64,000 nt of DNA from Buxus sempervirens. Taxonomy: Eukaryota > Streptophyta > Magnoliopsida > Buxales > Buxaceae. A program made the translations under genes and the position numbers. The notes below the pieces were generated by a model. That model was not told the DNA's origin. It was given only the letters and a program-made list of their open reading frames with translations, and made no database searches. Below, in pieces: positions 19,789-31,500 of this stretch. The DNA lies in contig OX387184.1 in assembly GCA_947561395.2 (NCBI GenBank), positions 9,776,205 through 9,840,204 of the forward strand, read 5' to 3'. The number at the start of each line of letters is the position of its first letter. Position 1 is the stretch's first letter.

Positions 19789-22700
19789 ATGGGATTGTGG
19801 GAAGCTTTTCTAAATTGGCTGCGGAGGCAAGTATCTCTCTGGGAATTTGACCATTCTCTTTTCTTTTTCTGGAATTCTGATTCCGATTCAATTTTATTGT
19901 CGACATTGTTTTCTTCTTTGCCGTGACTTTGTTTTTGGTTTTAATCCCTGGGAATATTTAGTCTTCTGGTTCCTGAAAGCGATATAGGGTTTGGCTTCGA
20001 GAATTCCCTCGCCCTGTGTTTTACGCAAAACGATGACTATGGTTTCTTTTTTTCTTTCTTCTTCATTTCTTAGATTCGAATGCTTTGCTATAGTGGTTTA
20101 GTGGATATGGATCCATATTTCCACTTTTCGGTTGGGAAAATGTCATGGTTTGAAACAAGTAGAATTTGAGTTTGAAAAATAATTATGCTGGTTTTACTAA
20201 TCTTTGAATTCATTCAGAAATTTATTGTTGAAATGTAAATTCTTTGCCCCTTTTTTGATGCGTTGAGTGTCTTAACCGGTTTGATTATTTTTCTGTCTAC
20301 GTTGTGGGTAGTTTGATTTTCTGATTCTAGTTCTGATATTTTATTGCAGTTCAGTTACTTTCTAGGTGCAGCATTTAATTTCAAATTACGAGTTAAAATA
20401 TTCACAATTTCTGGTCGTGAAAATTGGAATGCCGGATTGCATATAGGAAAAGATGGAAAATGAAAATGCATGGGCTTATGGAGCAATGGTTAGTCATGTA
20501 ACAAATGGTATTAGAGCTAACCACTATGTCCCGGGTTCGAGTCTCGGAGGGGGTGACCTATAGGTTGGATTAAAATGCCTTGGTATTATGTATATACGTG
20601 GTGCTAAGTCATTGAATACTGATAGGTGAGTGGAGCCACCAAAATATAAAGGGCTACCATTGGGTTAGTGTCGATAGAGTAGGCTGCCTTGGACGTCGGT
20701 TACGGAAGCGTGGTGGAATGTTACGGTCTTAGATGTTAAGTGCCTAGCTAATGAAGTCTCCATAAGCCATGGGGCTTTTGAAGCAACAGTTAGGCATTTA
20801 ACTAATGGTATTATGTATGGGAATAGTGCTAAGTCATTAAATACTGATAGGTAAATGGAGCTGCAAAAAGAAAAAGGGTTACCATTGGGTTAGTGTCGAT
20901 AGAATGGGCCGCCGTGGAAGTTGGCTACGGAAGCGTGGTGGAATATTACGGTCCCAAATGTTAAATGCTTAACTAACAAAGTCTCCATAAGCCTTGGGGC
21001 TTTTGGAGCAATGGTTAGGCACATAACAGATTTGTTTTAAAAGTTTCCAACTTTCCATTTTATCGAACTTTATTGTATCACCTTTCTGTTTGAATCATCT
21101 GGATCGAAGTAACTGGAGTGTGGGGTGGAGGAAAAATAGAGAATGAAAGCATCAAACTGGATTTAAAGCACGTGTAAACAAGTTCTTGCCTATCTATTTC
21201 TATACATACAAATACATACAAACACATAACACTTGTACTTATAAATAGTTCAGAATGTAATATGTTTTCACTTTTTATATATTATATTATTTAAAATTTT
21301 TTCTGTACATATTATTAAGACACACAAAGTATCACTATACTAAATGGCCAAGATTATGTTACATTATTTAGTGCTGTGAAATAGTTACGGTTTTTTGGTT
21401 TGGTATTGTATGCTTATGTTGTGGGAAATTACACTTTCTACCTTGACAGTTTCGATAAAAGAGGATGTGGGTCCATAAGTTTGCTTTGAATTGCAAGAGA
21501 GCAATTGCAGTAAAACGAACCCAGCTGCTAAATTTTTGCTAAGTTTTGAGCTCATAAAATCATGGTGTATTATTACATTCGTTATATTACTTCATGTCAA
21601 TGGAGAGTCAGTTTTTAAATGCATATTATTATTATTATTATTATTAATTTTTTGATCAGTAAAAGGAAGTTTTATTAAGAAGATAGGAAGAGTAGAAAAA
21701 GAAGAATGTACGGATACCGAGGATGCTTGAAATAAGTTATTTCCCTCTATTAAATCCTACACCAAATCTGAAAAGCAAGCATAAGACGATAAGGTTTCCC
21801 AAGTCACCCGTTTGGAGGAAGGTAAGGAAGTTATCCATGGGAAAAGACATCTTTCAACAGCCGTCACCAAATTTTCAAAATGTTGCTGTTTACCTCGGAA
21901 TATTCTCCTATTTCTTTGTTTTCACATGACCCATAATATAGCAGCTGAACACATATTCCGAATATATTCAGATCTAGTAGTTTCTCTCTTCCATTTCCAG
22001 CCTTGAAGAAATAATTGTATATAACTGGTTAAATGAATATATTCCGGAACATCGCTATAGAAATCGCTGAGTACATATCACTTTCATAATTACACAGTAT
22101 TGACCTGTGAAGGAAATAAGTTTTTTTCCCAAATTGAGCTTGCCAGGCTGATCATGTTTATTTACAAAAGCTTTGAAAGTGATAGATTCATGTATTTTTA
22201 CACCTTCGGCTGGTGTGCTGATGGATGGATTGGGTTTAAACACCTGGCCTGAAATTTTCTTCTATTTTTGTCTCTAACTGCAGCCTCTTCTTCAAGCAAG
22301 AAATGGAACTATCTTTGATAGGACTTCAGAATGCAGGGAAAACTTCACTTGTAAATGTCGTTGCTGTAAGTTTCGTTTGAAAAAATTATTTCAGTTAGAT
22401 TTTTTTTTCTTTTATTCCCTTTTATTTTCCTGTTCTCCTCAGTGCTGATGGGCTAAATTTTAATTTTGAATCATTTTCTTAGACTGGTGGATACAGCGAG
22501 GATATGATACCTACGGTGTGTAAAGCTTTTCATATTTTAGTATATATATATTTTATTTTATCATTTTTTAAAATATAATGTCTGTCCATCTTTATAGTGT
22601 ATAATTGCTAACTGGGTAAGTTTTTTTGGTACTTTACATTAACATCTCATATTTCTTGGCATGCAGGTAGGGTTTAATATGAGGAAGGTAACTAAGGGAA

Positions 22701-25700
22701 ATGTCACAATAAAATTGTGGGATCTTGGAGGTCAGCCTAGATTTCGCAGTATGTGGGAGAGATATTGCCGTGCTGTTTCTGCTATCGTGTATGAATCCAA
22801 CTTGTTTAAGTTCTACACTGTTGGACAACCTTGCCTGCTACCTTGATTTTAACATATCTCCTTGCTAAATTGTTAGCAAAATTTTTGTCGGCTTTTGAAA
22901 GTTGTGCAATTCTCAAAGTAGCTAGAATAATACTTTATTATTGAATTATTTTAATGAAGCATAATGTGAATATATTTTGTATGGGATCAACATATTGAAA
23001 TTACTTGACAGAACAGTGGCAATCTCTTATATAGGAATCGAGGTAAGAAGGGGGTTTGAATTACCAGTGATCCTTTTAAAAGGTCTCATTATGTGCTGGG
23101 GTGCTGAAGTTTTAATCTTATGATTGAGTGGGAAGAGTCATCTCCATTGGTTTCTTTTCTGTCAGATTATGGAATCAGAGTGGGAAAGGCTTAGCCACCA
23201 TGGTCCATCTGTATGATGATTTTGAACTACTCCCTGAATTCCTACATTTCTTTAAGCTATGTATGATTTTGCAAAAATATTTCATTTTTTTGGTTCTTGC
23301 CCATTATACATTTCTTCAGTCTTGATGTGCGTGGGGCATGGCTATCTCCATTATTTTTAAGTTCATATAATATATATTTATTTTATGGATCAAAAGAAAA
23401 AAATTTATGCTTAGAGGAACCATATGGAGCTACAAATGGAAAGGTGGGGTAAAATCTGCTGTATGTGTAATTCAAGGCACACTATATTTTTTAATTCAAA
23501 GTCAGGGCAATACCCGTCTGACCTCTGTGTACATTATCAGTATTACAAACCTTAATTTCACAAGTTTCTTGACTCGGTCATATTTTCTTGTCAATGATCC
23601 ATACACATACTTTTGGAAGTTCTGCTGTGTGTATTACAACGCGACGATTTTTTTTAATTCTAACTTAGGGCAATTTCTCAGTCTATCTCACCTTTATTTA
23701 TACGATAGGCCTTATAAATCTTAATGTCATAAGTTTTTATTTGAATCAGTAATATTCTATTGTTAGTGATGTACACATATAATTTGGACATTTGGGAGCT
23801 ACGTTTGATAGTTTGTCTCTTGAAATGTTATTGAGTTCATGGTATTTCCACTTTTAGTCTTTTGAATGATGAACAGAATTTTTTCTCATTTACTTCTCTC
23901 TTTTTTTTTTCCTGTTTAAAAGTTTCCTTTTTATGTTGATAGATATACTGAATTTCTTCATTTCCTTTTTAAGTCACATTTATTTACTTGCTAAATTTGT
24001 ATGCTTGTAAAGTTTGATGCTTTAAGGCTTGCGCTTCATGCTTTATTTATATAAATTATCTTGTCTCATGCCTTGGGAGTTTGAAACAATTGATTCTGAG
24101 CTCTGTGTTACCTGGAGGGTCGATGATGAGTGCCATGTTTTGGCAAAGCTGTAAATGGTTTCACCGCCAAATTTCCAAATTGGGCTATAAGAATTAAGCT
24201 GTGGCTGGACACACCTACTTAATTTAAGCGAAAAATGGAGTACCACATTGGCTATTTTTTTTTCTTAAAACCATTTATATCAACAAAGAAAGTAGAGGCA
24301 TGGAATTGAGAAAACTAAATTACAACTAAATACTAAAATGATACATTAGTTTCTTTTAAGGTTATTGCTTTTCTATCTTTTATTAGCTTTCTGTAGAATT
24401 GGATCAATTAAAATACATCTATGGATTTCTTTATTGTTGTCCTCTTATAGATGTATTTATTAAATGATAGTTTAATTTCCATTGGTATTTGAAAATTTGT
24501 CTCTGTCATGAGACACTGAAAAATGTTAGAATCACTTACACCAAAACATACACACTTATATATTAAAAAAAAAAAAAACATATACACATATATATATCAT
24601 GCAATGACATGGAACAACCGACGTATGTTGGACAACAAAAAAAAAAGGTATATTGGCTGTATGTTAGCAGCGTAACGTATTATACATAACTAGATCATGC
24701 TGACTCAGATAGGCAAGACCTGTGCCACATGGCTGTTTAAAACTCCAGCCTTGGCACAGGCTTTGATCGGAAACAGGATGAACGGACTGTGCCTGAATTG
24801 CCAGCAAATTGCGTTAGAAAAGACAAATTGCATTTTCATCTCGATGAGAGTGTTCAACACAGTTTGAATAATGTATATACAGTTGGACTTAATGACACAA
24901 TAAGCTAAATAATAAGGGTATAGAATTCTCTCTCATTTTGCCTCCCTTTCTCCCGCTTCCTCTAATGTGATTTTCGAATTTATTGTTACAGGTGAAATTT
25001 ATTAACTGGTGTATCTATGAATTTATCCAAGGCTTAAAAATTCAGAATAATTTGTCTTCTTAGGGCACAAGTAGAAAGATGGTGTCAGATATGTGGAGTT
25101 TAGTGACCTAGTTGAAAGATCCTTCCTCTTGATCTTTACTCACCAAGGAGCTGTGAATTTTGTTCTCTGATTTTTTATAAATTTTTCTAAAGACGTAACA
25201 GTTAGAATGAATCTTATCTTCATTAAATGAAGTAGTCACTTGTCTTTTGATAACCTTGTCAAAATATTCATTGGTTTTGGTGCAGATAAAATGCTTGATC
25301 ACACTGTTATGTTTATTCGTTGATGCCTTTGATATAACCTTCTTAGTGTCGTACTGACCCCATCAGTTGGCTGGAGAATGCCTAGGTCAAATAGGTCTTA
25401 TGGTAACCATCTGATTCATTGGTAGGTCAGGTTTTACTGTAATGTCCGTTCATGTTGAACCACAATGTGGTTATGACTGGTTCGGAGTCAATTGATTAAA
25501 TTTTCCAGTGAATCATGCGATCTAAAACTTTTTTTTTTTTTTTTGATCGGTAATAGTAGGCTATGTATTAATTTAAAAAGGTAGAAAACAGAGTACATGT
25601 ACACCAACAGTGTACAGGAAGGAAAGGAAGAAAACAAGCACTATAGGCTCCTCAAATCCTCGCACGGGATCTAAAACCTTGCCATCAATGTGAGGCTTGA

Positions 25701-27400
25701 GTAATGGATTTGTTATTCAAACCTGTCATCCGATATGAAATTTTGCTTTTTGTGCTTATGATTGATTTCTTAGAAACTTTGACCTTTATTACATCATCAT
25801 TTTATGCCAGGTTCCCATGTCAACAAATATAATGGTGTGGCAGTTTTTGAACTTTGATATTATTTGATACGTTGTGCTGCAGTTTTGATGCTGAAGGAAC
25901 TTGCACTTTAGATCATAGGATCTATTTAAGGTGATTAATCTCCTATAGGCTGCAGCTTGTTAAATATTGTGTATATTTTATAGGAACTGAACCGAATAAA
26001 AAGTTGTCTCTGTAGGAGCCTGATTTTTCTAAATACCTGTGCTGTTTTCATGTTGGCTTTCTATGCCATTTGAGAAAACATGTGACATAATTTATCCTTT
26101 ACCCTGGTTCACTTTGTCCATGGATACATTGTGCTGTAAGAGTGAAATCGAGGAGCCATACTGCCTATAAGTTGCGTAGAATGGTTGTGCTCTGCCATTA
26201 ATGAGTTTGAAATAGAGATGAGCCTAATAGTGGGGATAATTTCTTACCTTTTGTGGAGAATATACGAGTAGCTCTTTCCACATTTTTATAGGTAGATGCT
26301 GCTTCTGTGAAACCAATGAAATCCAATTATGTGATTTTAGAGTATTTTGAAATAATTTTGTCAATGAATTCATGCTTAAGTGTGTGGACAATAACTAAAA
26401 TGATTACTGCTACTTTCCTTGAAGGCTCTATGAAGACATCCTGAATTCTTCTCTCTGATGACTGATCTGAGTATCTTGAACTTGGCATTTGAATGCATGA
26501 ATAGATTGAAGGGGTCAAAATCGCTAAAATGTCATAAAGTTTCAATAATGTAGTTTCAGTCCCTCTTAAGTTTTCATGGGTTCCCACTTCTAAGTCGGTG
26601 TTGCATATTTGGTTGACTCTCTGTTACTTGTTTTTGTTGCTATTATGACTGCAGTCGCTGATGTTTTAGGCATGTCAATTGGGAATGCAGAATATTGAAT
26701 TTCCCACTTGTAGGATCTTTTTCATCAAATGGTATTATGATTAACAAAATTGTGAACTTTGAAATCATTGATAACTCAGGTAATATTTCAGGTTTCTTAG
26801 AGGCATTGAGGAACTAAGTTTTCATGGGGTCTTTCTGTTTTGCATATGTTTTTCTGATGATGCATGAAATCAATGAATTGCTTAAAATATCAGGTTAAAT
26901 TATATTTCATTGATACATTAGATTTTATGTTTCAAGTATCATTTAACTTGATTCCCATCTACTTGCAGTTATGTTGTTGATGCCGCAGATCGTGATAACA
27001 TTTCTATATCTAGGAGTGAACTTCATGACCTGTTGAGCAAGCCTTCACTGCATGGAATCCCTTTGCTTGTACTAGGAAATAAGATTGACAAGTCAGAAGC
27101 TCTGTCTAAACAGGCTTTGACAGATCAAATGTGAGTGGAAACATTTTACCTTCGGAGTGTGGAAATTTTTTAGCTTCCTTGCTTTGTAATCCTTTTCCTG
27201 GAGGAGTTTATGGGTTTCAAATTGTTATCGTTTTCCAGTACATTTCATTATTTTCTTGATTCAATGATGTTGCTTTTTGCAGGGAGCTAAGATCTATTAC
27301 TAATAGAGAAGTGTGCTGCTTCATGATTTCATGCAAAAACTCAACCAATATAGATTCGGTTATTGATTGGCTTGTAAAGCATTCGAAGTCAAAGAATTGA
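19789..27400 (+). CDS. ARL8: ARF-like small GTPase ARL8
   Basis: Six exons: 19789-19826, 22284-22365, 22483-22515, 22667-22788, 26969-27130, 27283-27400; 555 nt, 184 aa, exactly the plant ARL8 length. N-terminal amphipathic helix [17 protein letters not shown]-loop GLQNAGKTS, switch I IPTVGFNM, switch II WDLGGQ, NKID and the SCKN block near the C-terminus are all intact. ARL8 GTPases act on late endosomal/vacuolar membranes; plant ARL8 is also known as a host factor for tobamovirus replication. The first intron uses a GC donor (CGGAG|GCAAGT); the only nearby GT would shift the frame. Exon 3 is just 33 nt. Intron 1 (2.5 kb) and intron 4 (4.2 kb) hold repeats. Convergent with REP. Confidence 0.95.
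20468..21027 (+). repeat. Diverged tandem array with tRNA-like B box
   Basis: About 2.3 copies of a unit of roughly 225-300 bp. GGGCTTATGGAGCAATGGTT (20474), GGGGCTTTTGAAGCAACAGT (20771) and GGGGCTTTTGGAGCAATGGT (20997) mark successive unit starts, and GCTAAGTCATT.AATACTGATAGGT recurs at 20604 and 20829. The first unit carries GGTATTAGAGC and CCGGGTTCGAGTCTC, resembling an LTR-element primer site and a pol III B box. Origin unresolved. Confidence 0.6.
21646..21995 (-). pseudogene. LINE C-terminal fragment in ARL8 intron 1
   Basis: On the minus strand a broken frame reads [19 protein letters not shown], then [19 protein letters not shown]. It matches the zinc-binding C-terminal region of plant LINE reverse transcriptases (LLWAIWEERNRRIF type), with an in-frame stop. 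The 3' end reads CCTTTTACTGATCAAAAAA, like the LINE tail at 25529. Confidence 0.7.
22789..26968 (+). other. ARL8 intron 4 (4.2 kb)
   Basis: Large GT-AG intron, AT-rich. A short LINE 3' insertion lies at 25529-25667. No other element with clear ends and no nested gene recognised. Confidence 0.85.
25529..25667 (-). mobile_element. Short LINE 3'-end insertion with 10-bp target duplication
   Basis: 139 bp ending, on the minus strand, in ACTATTACCGATC plus about 16 A. GATCTAAAAC occurs on both sides (25519-25528, 25668-25677). The tail resembles those at 18480 and 21646, so one LINE lineage inserted at least three times near ARL8, always on the minus strand. Confidence 0.8.
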
Positions 27401-28528
27401 GGACGTGCTCTTCTTTACAGCTCATTGTAAAGATTTCGGAAGACTGAATTCCCTGGTAGTTGGTGGTGATATTTTGCTCATGTCTAACTAATGGTGTGTG
27501 TCCATTACCTTCTTCTACTAGGCTGCGTATCTGTTGGACTTCTCATTCTTCTTAATTCTGATCGGGGGACCTCTGCAATTTCATGTTAAGCTCCATCTGA
27601 AGCTTTACATGATCCTTGAAGTTTTTATATGTCAATTCTGATTATTGTGAATATAATTTTTGGCGATGGCCTTTCTTTTTCTCAACATGTTTTGTGCTGC
27701 CACCATTTCCGTGTCGAGGGATTTTGCTCGTGATTCAGCTGACATAATACACAAAAGTAATGATAAAGAAAATAATAATTATAAAAGAGAGGAAAATGAA
27801 TCTGTAAGTGTTCTCATATCTACGTTTGGAATATGCAATGGATATTATTATTGGCTTGCATTGAGAAAGATCAAATGGCAGCCATTGAAGTGCTAAGGTT
27901 GCAGAGATGAAGCTTCCAAGAGATTAAAAATGATTAGACCAAAGAAAAAGCGACTGGAGTATTCTAACCTTAAACAAAGAACAAGAACTATTGAAGAGGA
28001 GCACAGAGAAATGCAGTTAAGATTGTCATTGCCTTTTCCATCGAGACAAAGTTAACAAAAGGCAGCCAACGATAGAATTGCAGTTACATTACAAGTATTT
28101 TGCTTGTAAAGCTGCCCAAATATCATATTTTTATAATTGAGCGTAGAGCATTTACGGAAAATGATTAACCGTCTATGTTGATGACTTACACAATAAAATG
28201 GATATTTTTCTGGTTTCCAGTACCCATTAACTGTGATCTAAAGGATAATATTTCTAATGCTTGTATTTGATACATTTCTTGCTTTTTAATGAAGCGGTTT
28301 CCGTCATTGTGCTGTATAAAGAAATTTGTCCTACAGGGATTGCATCTTCAGTTAGGAGAGGTCAATAGATTTACAAGATCAGCCAAAAACAAAGATAAGA
28401 TTGGAAACAATTCAATGTGCCGATTCAAGGCATGATTCCAGCCAAATGGAAACAATTCAATTCTCTGATCCAAAAAGCGAGTCCAGCAAACAGCCACTGG
28501 GACCGAGTCTGCAAACTTGACAATGTCC
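27401..28528. other. Convergent intergenic region ARL8 / REP
   Basis: 3' UTRs of both genes, AT-rich. An open frame at 27660-27896 has no recognisable features. AATAAA-like ACAATAAAATGG occurs at 28190. Confidence 0.5.
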
Positions 28529-31500
28529 TCAATCTGCAGAGTCCTCAATATTCTTTGTGTCGGGCGTTTCTGGGAAGAATTGTTCTTGGGGATACATCTT
28601 GTGAAACAGCTGCAACATAACAGGGCAAATGCCACATCGCATCAATGCTCATGGGATCTCATAAATAAAAGACATAACTAGGCGAACATGATTTCTTGCA
28701 AAATTAGGTACATTACAAATTCCATGTTAGACAAGTTATGCTTTCCACCGTTTTTAATTAACACTTTTTATCAAGCCTCAATAACCCACTGATGTAGTAT
28801 ACCTGACAAAATGCAAGGCTTGCAAGTTCTTTCTATTGTTGGTATGACGGCAAATAGGCATAGAGAATTACAAGAAAACGCATATCATAAAAATGTTAGA
28901 ATGGATGACTACTTATCACTTGATTCTATCATACCGATCATCAGATGTGGATGCAAGGGCTATCTAAAAATAAGAAGAATCACTACCTTTTGCTTTGTCC
29001 GTCGACCTTGACCACAAGTGCCCATAAGCTTGCCACCCTTAAAGAGTACAAGTAAGAAGATAAAGGCTTCCTAACATGTAATACCTAGTTTATAAACAAG
29101 TTAAACCAGGCCTTCAACAGCTTCTGGTCAACTTGTCCTCCTTTCAAATCATCTTTCTTCTTTCCTCTTTCCAACAGTTCAGTAACAATTTTCAAATGTG
29201 TAAGCTGTGCACTAATGGGCATGGAAATACTAGATGCTAATGCCTGAATAACATAAGTTCAAGTATGCCAATTAAAAATTAGTGGTAAACATTTATAAGC
29301 ATGTTTATCTCTATCTGCATTAACTATTTAGCGTTTCTGCCTGTCTACATTATTCAGCATTTCTTTTAAAATTCCATTCAAAGGAATAACTTGGTTGGAA
29401 ATACTAGTAATATTCAGCAATCAAAATACTGAAAATTATCAAAAGTTACAGATGTTCAGTGTAAGAAATACTAGCAGGTCAGAACAACAGAAGATATCTT
29501 CGCTGTTCGGTTCTAATCATGTGACATATGTCTAGGGGGTCAACTCCCACCAGTCAACAATTGTAGCAGTTAATTTCTTGATATGGACATAAATCAGACA
29601 AGGTAAAACCGTGACGCAAGTTATAAGACAGACATGAGGGACTTTATATGGTAATTCTAAGCTATATGTTAACACATCTAAATCTTTGTAACTATAAACA
29701 TGTGTAAGGGCAAGTTCTTTATGCATAGTATAAGAAAGTATTACTATGCCAGTCTCAAAATGCTAATACATGGCACTTGTTTGAGTGCACATCCTTTAAT
29801 AGCTTTTTTGCATGATGAACCTCCTCACAAAACATCAGCCCGACAGACCCTCAGAATAATGATTGTGTCAAATGCCTCATCGCAAAACATTTTTAAAGTG
29901 CAACTGAATAGCTACCGGGCCACAAGTGCCTGTTTGGACTGAATTTTCATGAGGAATCATAAATGTGAAAACATTGGATATACAAATGTATACAACATAA
30001 GCTGAATGACTAATTCCAACACACTTGTGTATAGTAAAACATCGTAGCGAATCGAAGTCAGAAATACCTGTACAGTTGCACCTAACAGATCCCTGTAGTC
30101 GAGGCTACCATCTGCCATGGGGGCTGAAATGATTGTTTCAGATGAACCCTGCATTACAATCTTTCTGTCAAAAACATCAGAGAAAACCAAGCCAATCCAA
30201 GCTCTCAAACTCATGCACCATAAATGTTTGAGACGATGAGTAGCTTCACCACAATAAAAACCACAAGCTGAAACTATGCAGTACTCCAAAGGCATTATAT
30301 TTTTAAGTTTGAGTGTTGCTAAAAATTTTATCACATGCATCCATCAATTCAGTGCATCACAGCAGAGAAAGGTTCAAGTCAACCTGATCGCCAATCTAAT
30401 CATCTAGTTGGACTATTTTCATATATGTTTGCCATAACCATGCATCTCCTAATGAAAATGATTTCAGGGATTAAATAATGGGATGGCTTTCCCAGCATCA
30501 ATTTAGATCTCTGCTGGCATGACTTGGTACTGGCCTGTACCAGTACCACTAAATACGGGTGAGCCTGTATTGGCCATTAGCAGCCATTATGGCTTGGTAA
30601 CAGTCAAGGCCAGAACCATGTGTTCATGACCAATAAATATGTATCTAAACCTTGTTTCCCAGTATTTATCAGATCTGTGGACCATCCAGCCGGTTGGATC
30701 ATATGAACCATACATTTGCATTTACCCATCCATGGGAGTTTTTAGCTCTTCTATTCCACTATTTGTGTTACTTAATGTTACTTAATGCATTAGATCATTT
30801 TTAAAATTATTGACGAACTTTCCATATTTTACCTACCTAAGTTAAAACTTAAAAGCCTATTAGATACTCCATGGATCTAAAGGTTGCACCCATGGTCAAA
30901 CAATCAGGACGTGGCACATTGAAATCTCTCGTTTGAAGAACAGTCTAGGATTAAAAAAGCCCTTCTGGCTAAGAAAATATTGGTCAGTGTATGTAAAGAT
31001 GCTGGAACCTGTGGTTTTGGTTTTCATGCTATTTGTAAATTTTCTTAATTTTTTTTTTCTTTTGGTGTTAAAAATCTATTTACCACAATTTGGTTCCACC
31101 CATATCCCATTTTGTTTTCCTGTTTGAAGTGCATTCTAGGTTCACTGGGTTTTCTTGCTAAAAAATTACAACTTGGGTGCGGTCATGTGTGCAATTTTGG
31201 AGTTGAATTATGAATCTAAGGAAGAGGCATCAACTGGACTTTCTGGCGAATGAGAAGACACATCACAGTACTTATAACACTAAAAAGAAAAGAAAAGAGT
31301 ATCAGAACAGAAAATATAAAATTTCCAGGAACCCAGAAAAAGGCCTATGGCTCAAGCAGTTCGCATACCTGTAAAAACTTACAAATATCTCAGTCTCATA
31401 GTGTTTTTAAATAAGAAGCAAAGGAGTGAAATCCATCCCATGGAATCCTTGAGGAATGATAGAAGACCAATAAAAAGGTAAAATCTTTAATTTTCTACTT

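Larger units (their letters stand above)
19827..22283 (+). other. ARL8 intron 1 (GC-AG, 2.5 kb)
   Basis: Donor GCAAGT, acceptor CTGCAG. Joining CGG AG with C CTC TTC restores the conserved LRSLFFKQE. It contains a tandem array at 20468-21027, an (ATT) microsatellite at 21624-21645 and a LINE fragment at 21646-21995. Confidence 0.92.

Noticed and set aside
19827..19835. GT donor at 19831 for ARL8 exon 1
   Set aside because: It would shift the frame of the next exon and lose the conserved [12 protein letters not shown] block.
20500..20560. Possible tRNA gene near GGGTTCGAGTCTC
   Set aside because: No A box, acceptor stem or anticodon arm could be drawn; only a B-box-like sequence within a repeat.
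30480..30620. GGTACTGGCCTGTACCAGTACC palindromic patch in REP intron 6
   Set aside because: Suggestive of a decayed MITE, but no matching ends or target duplication could be found.
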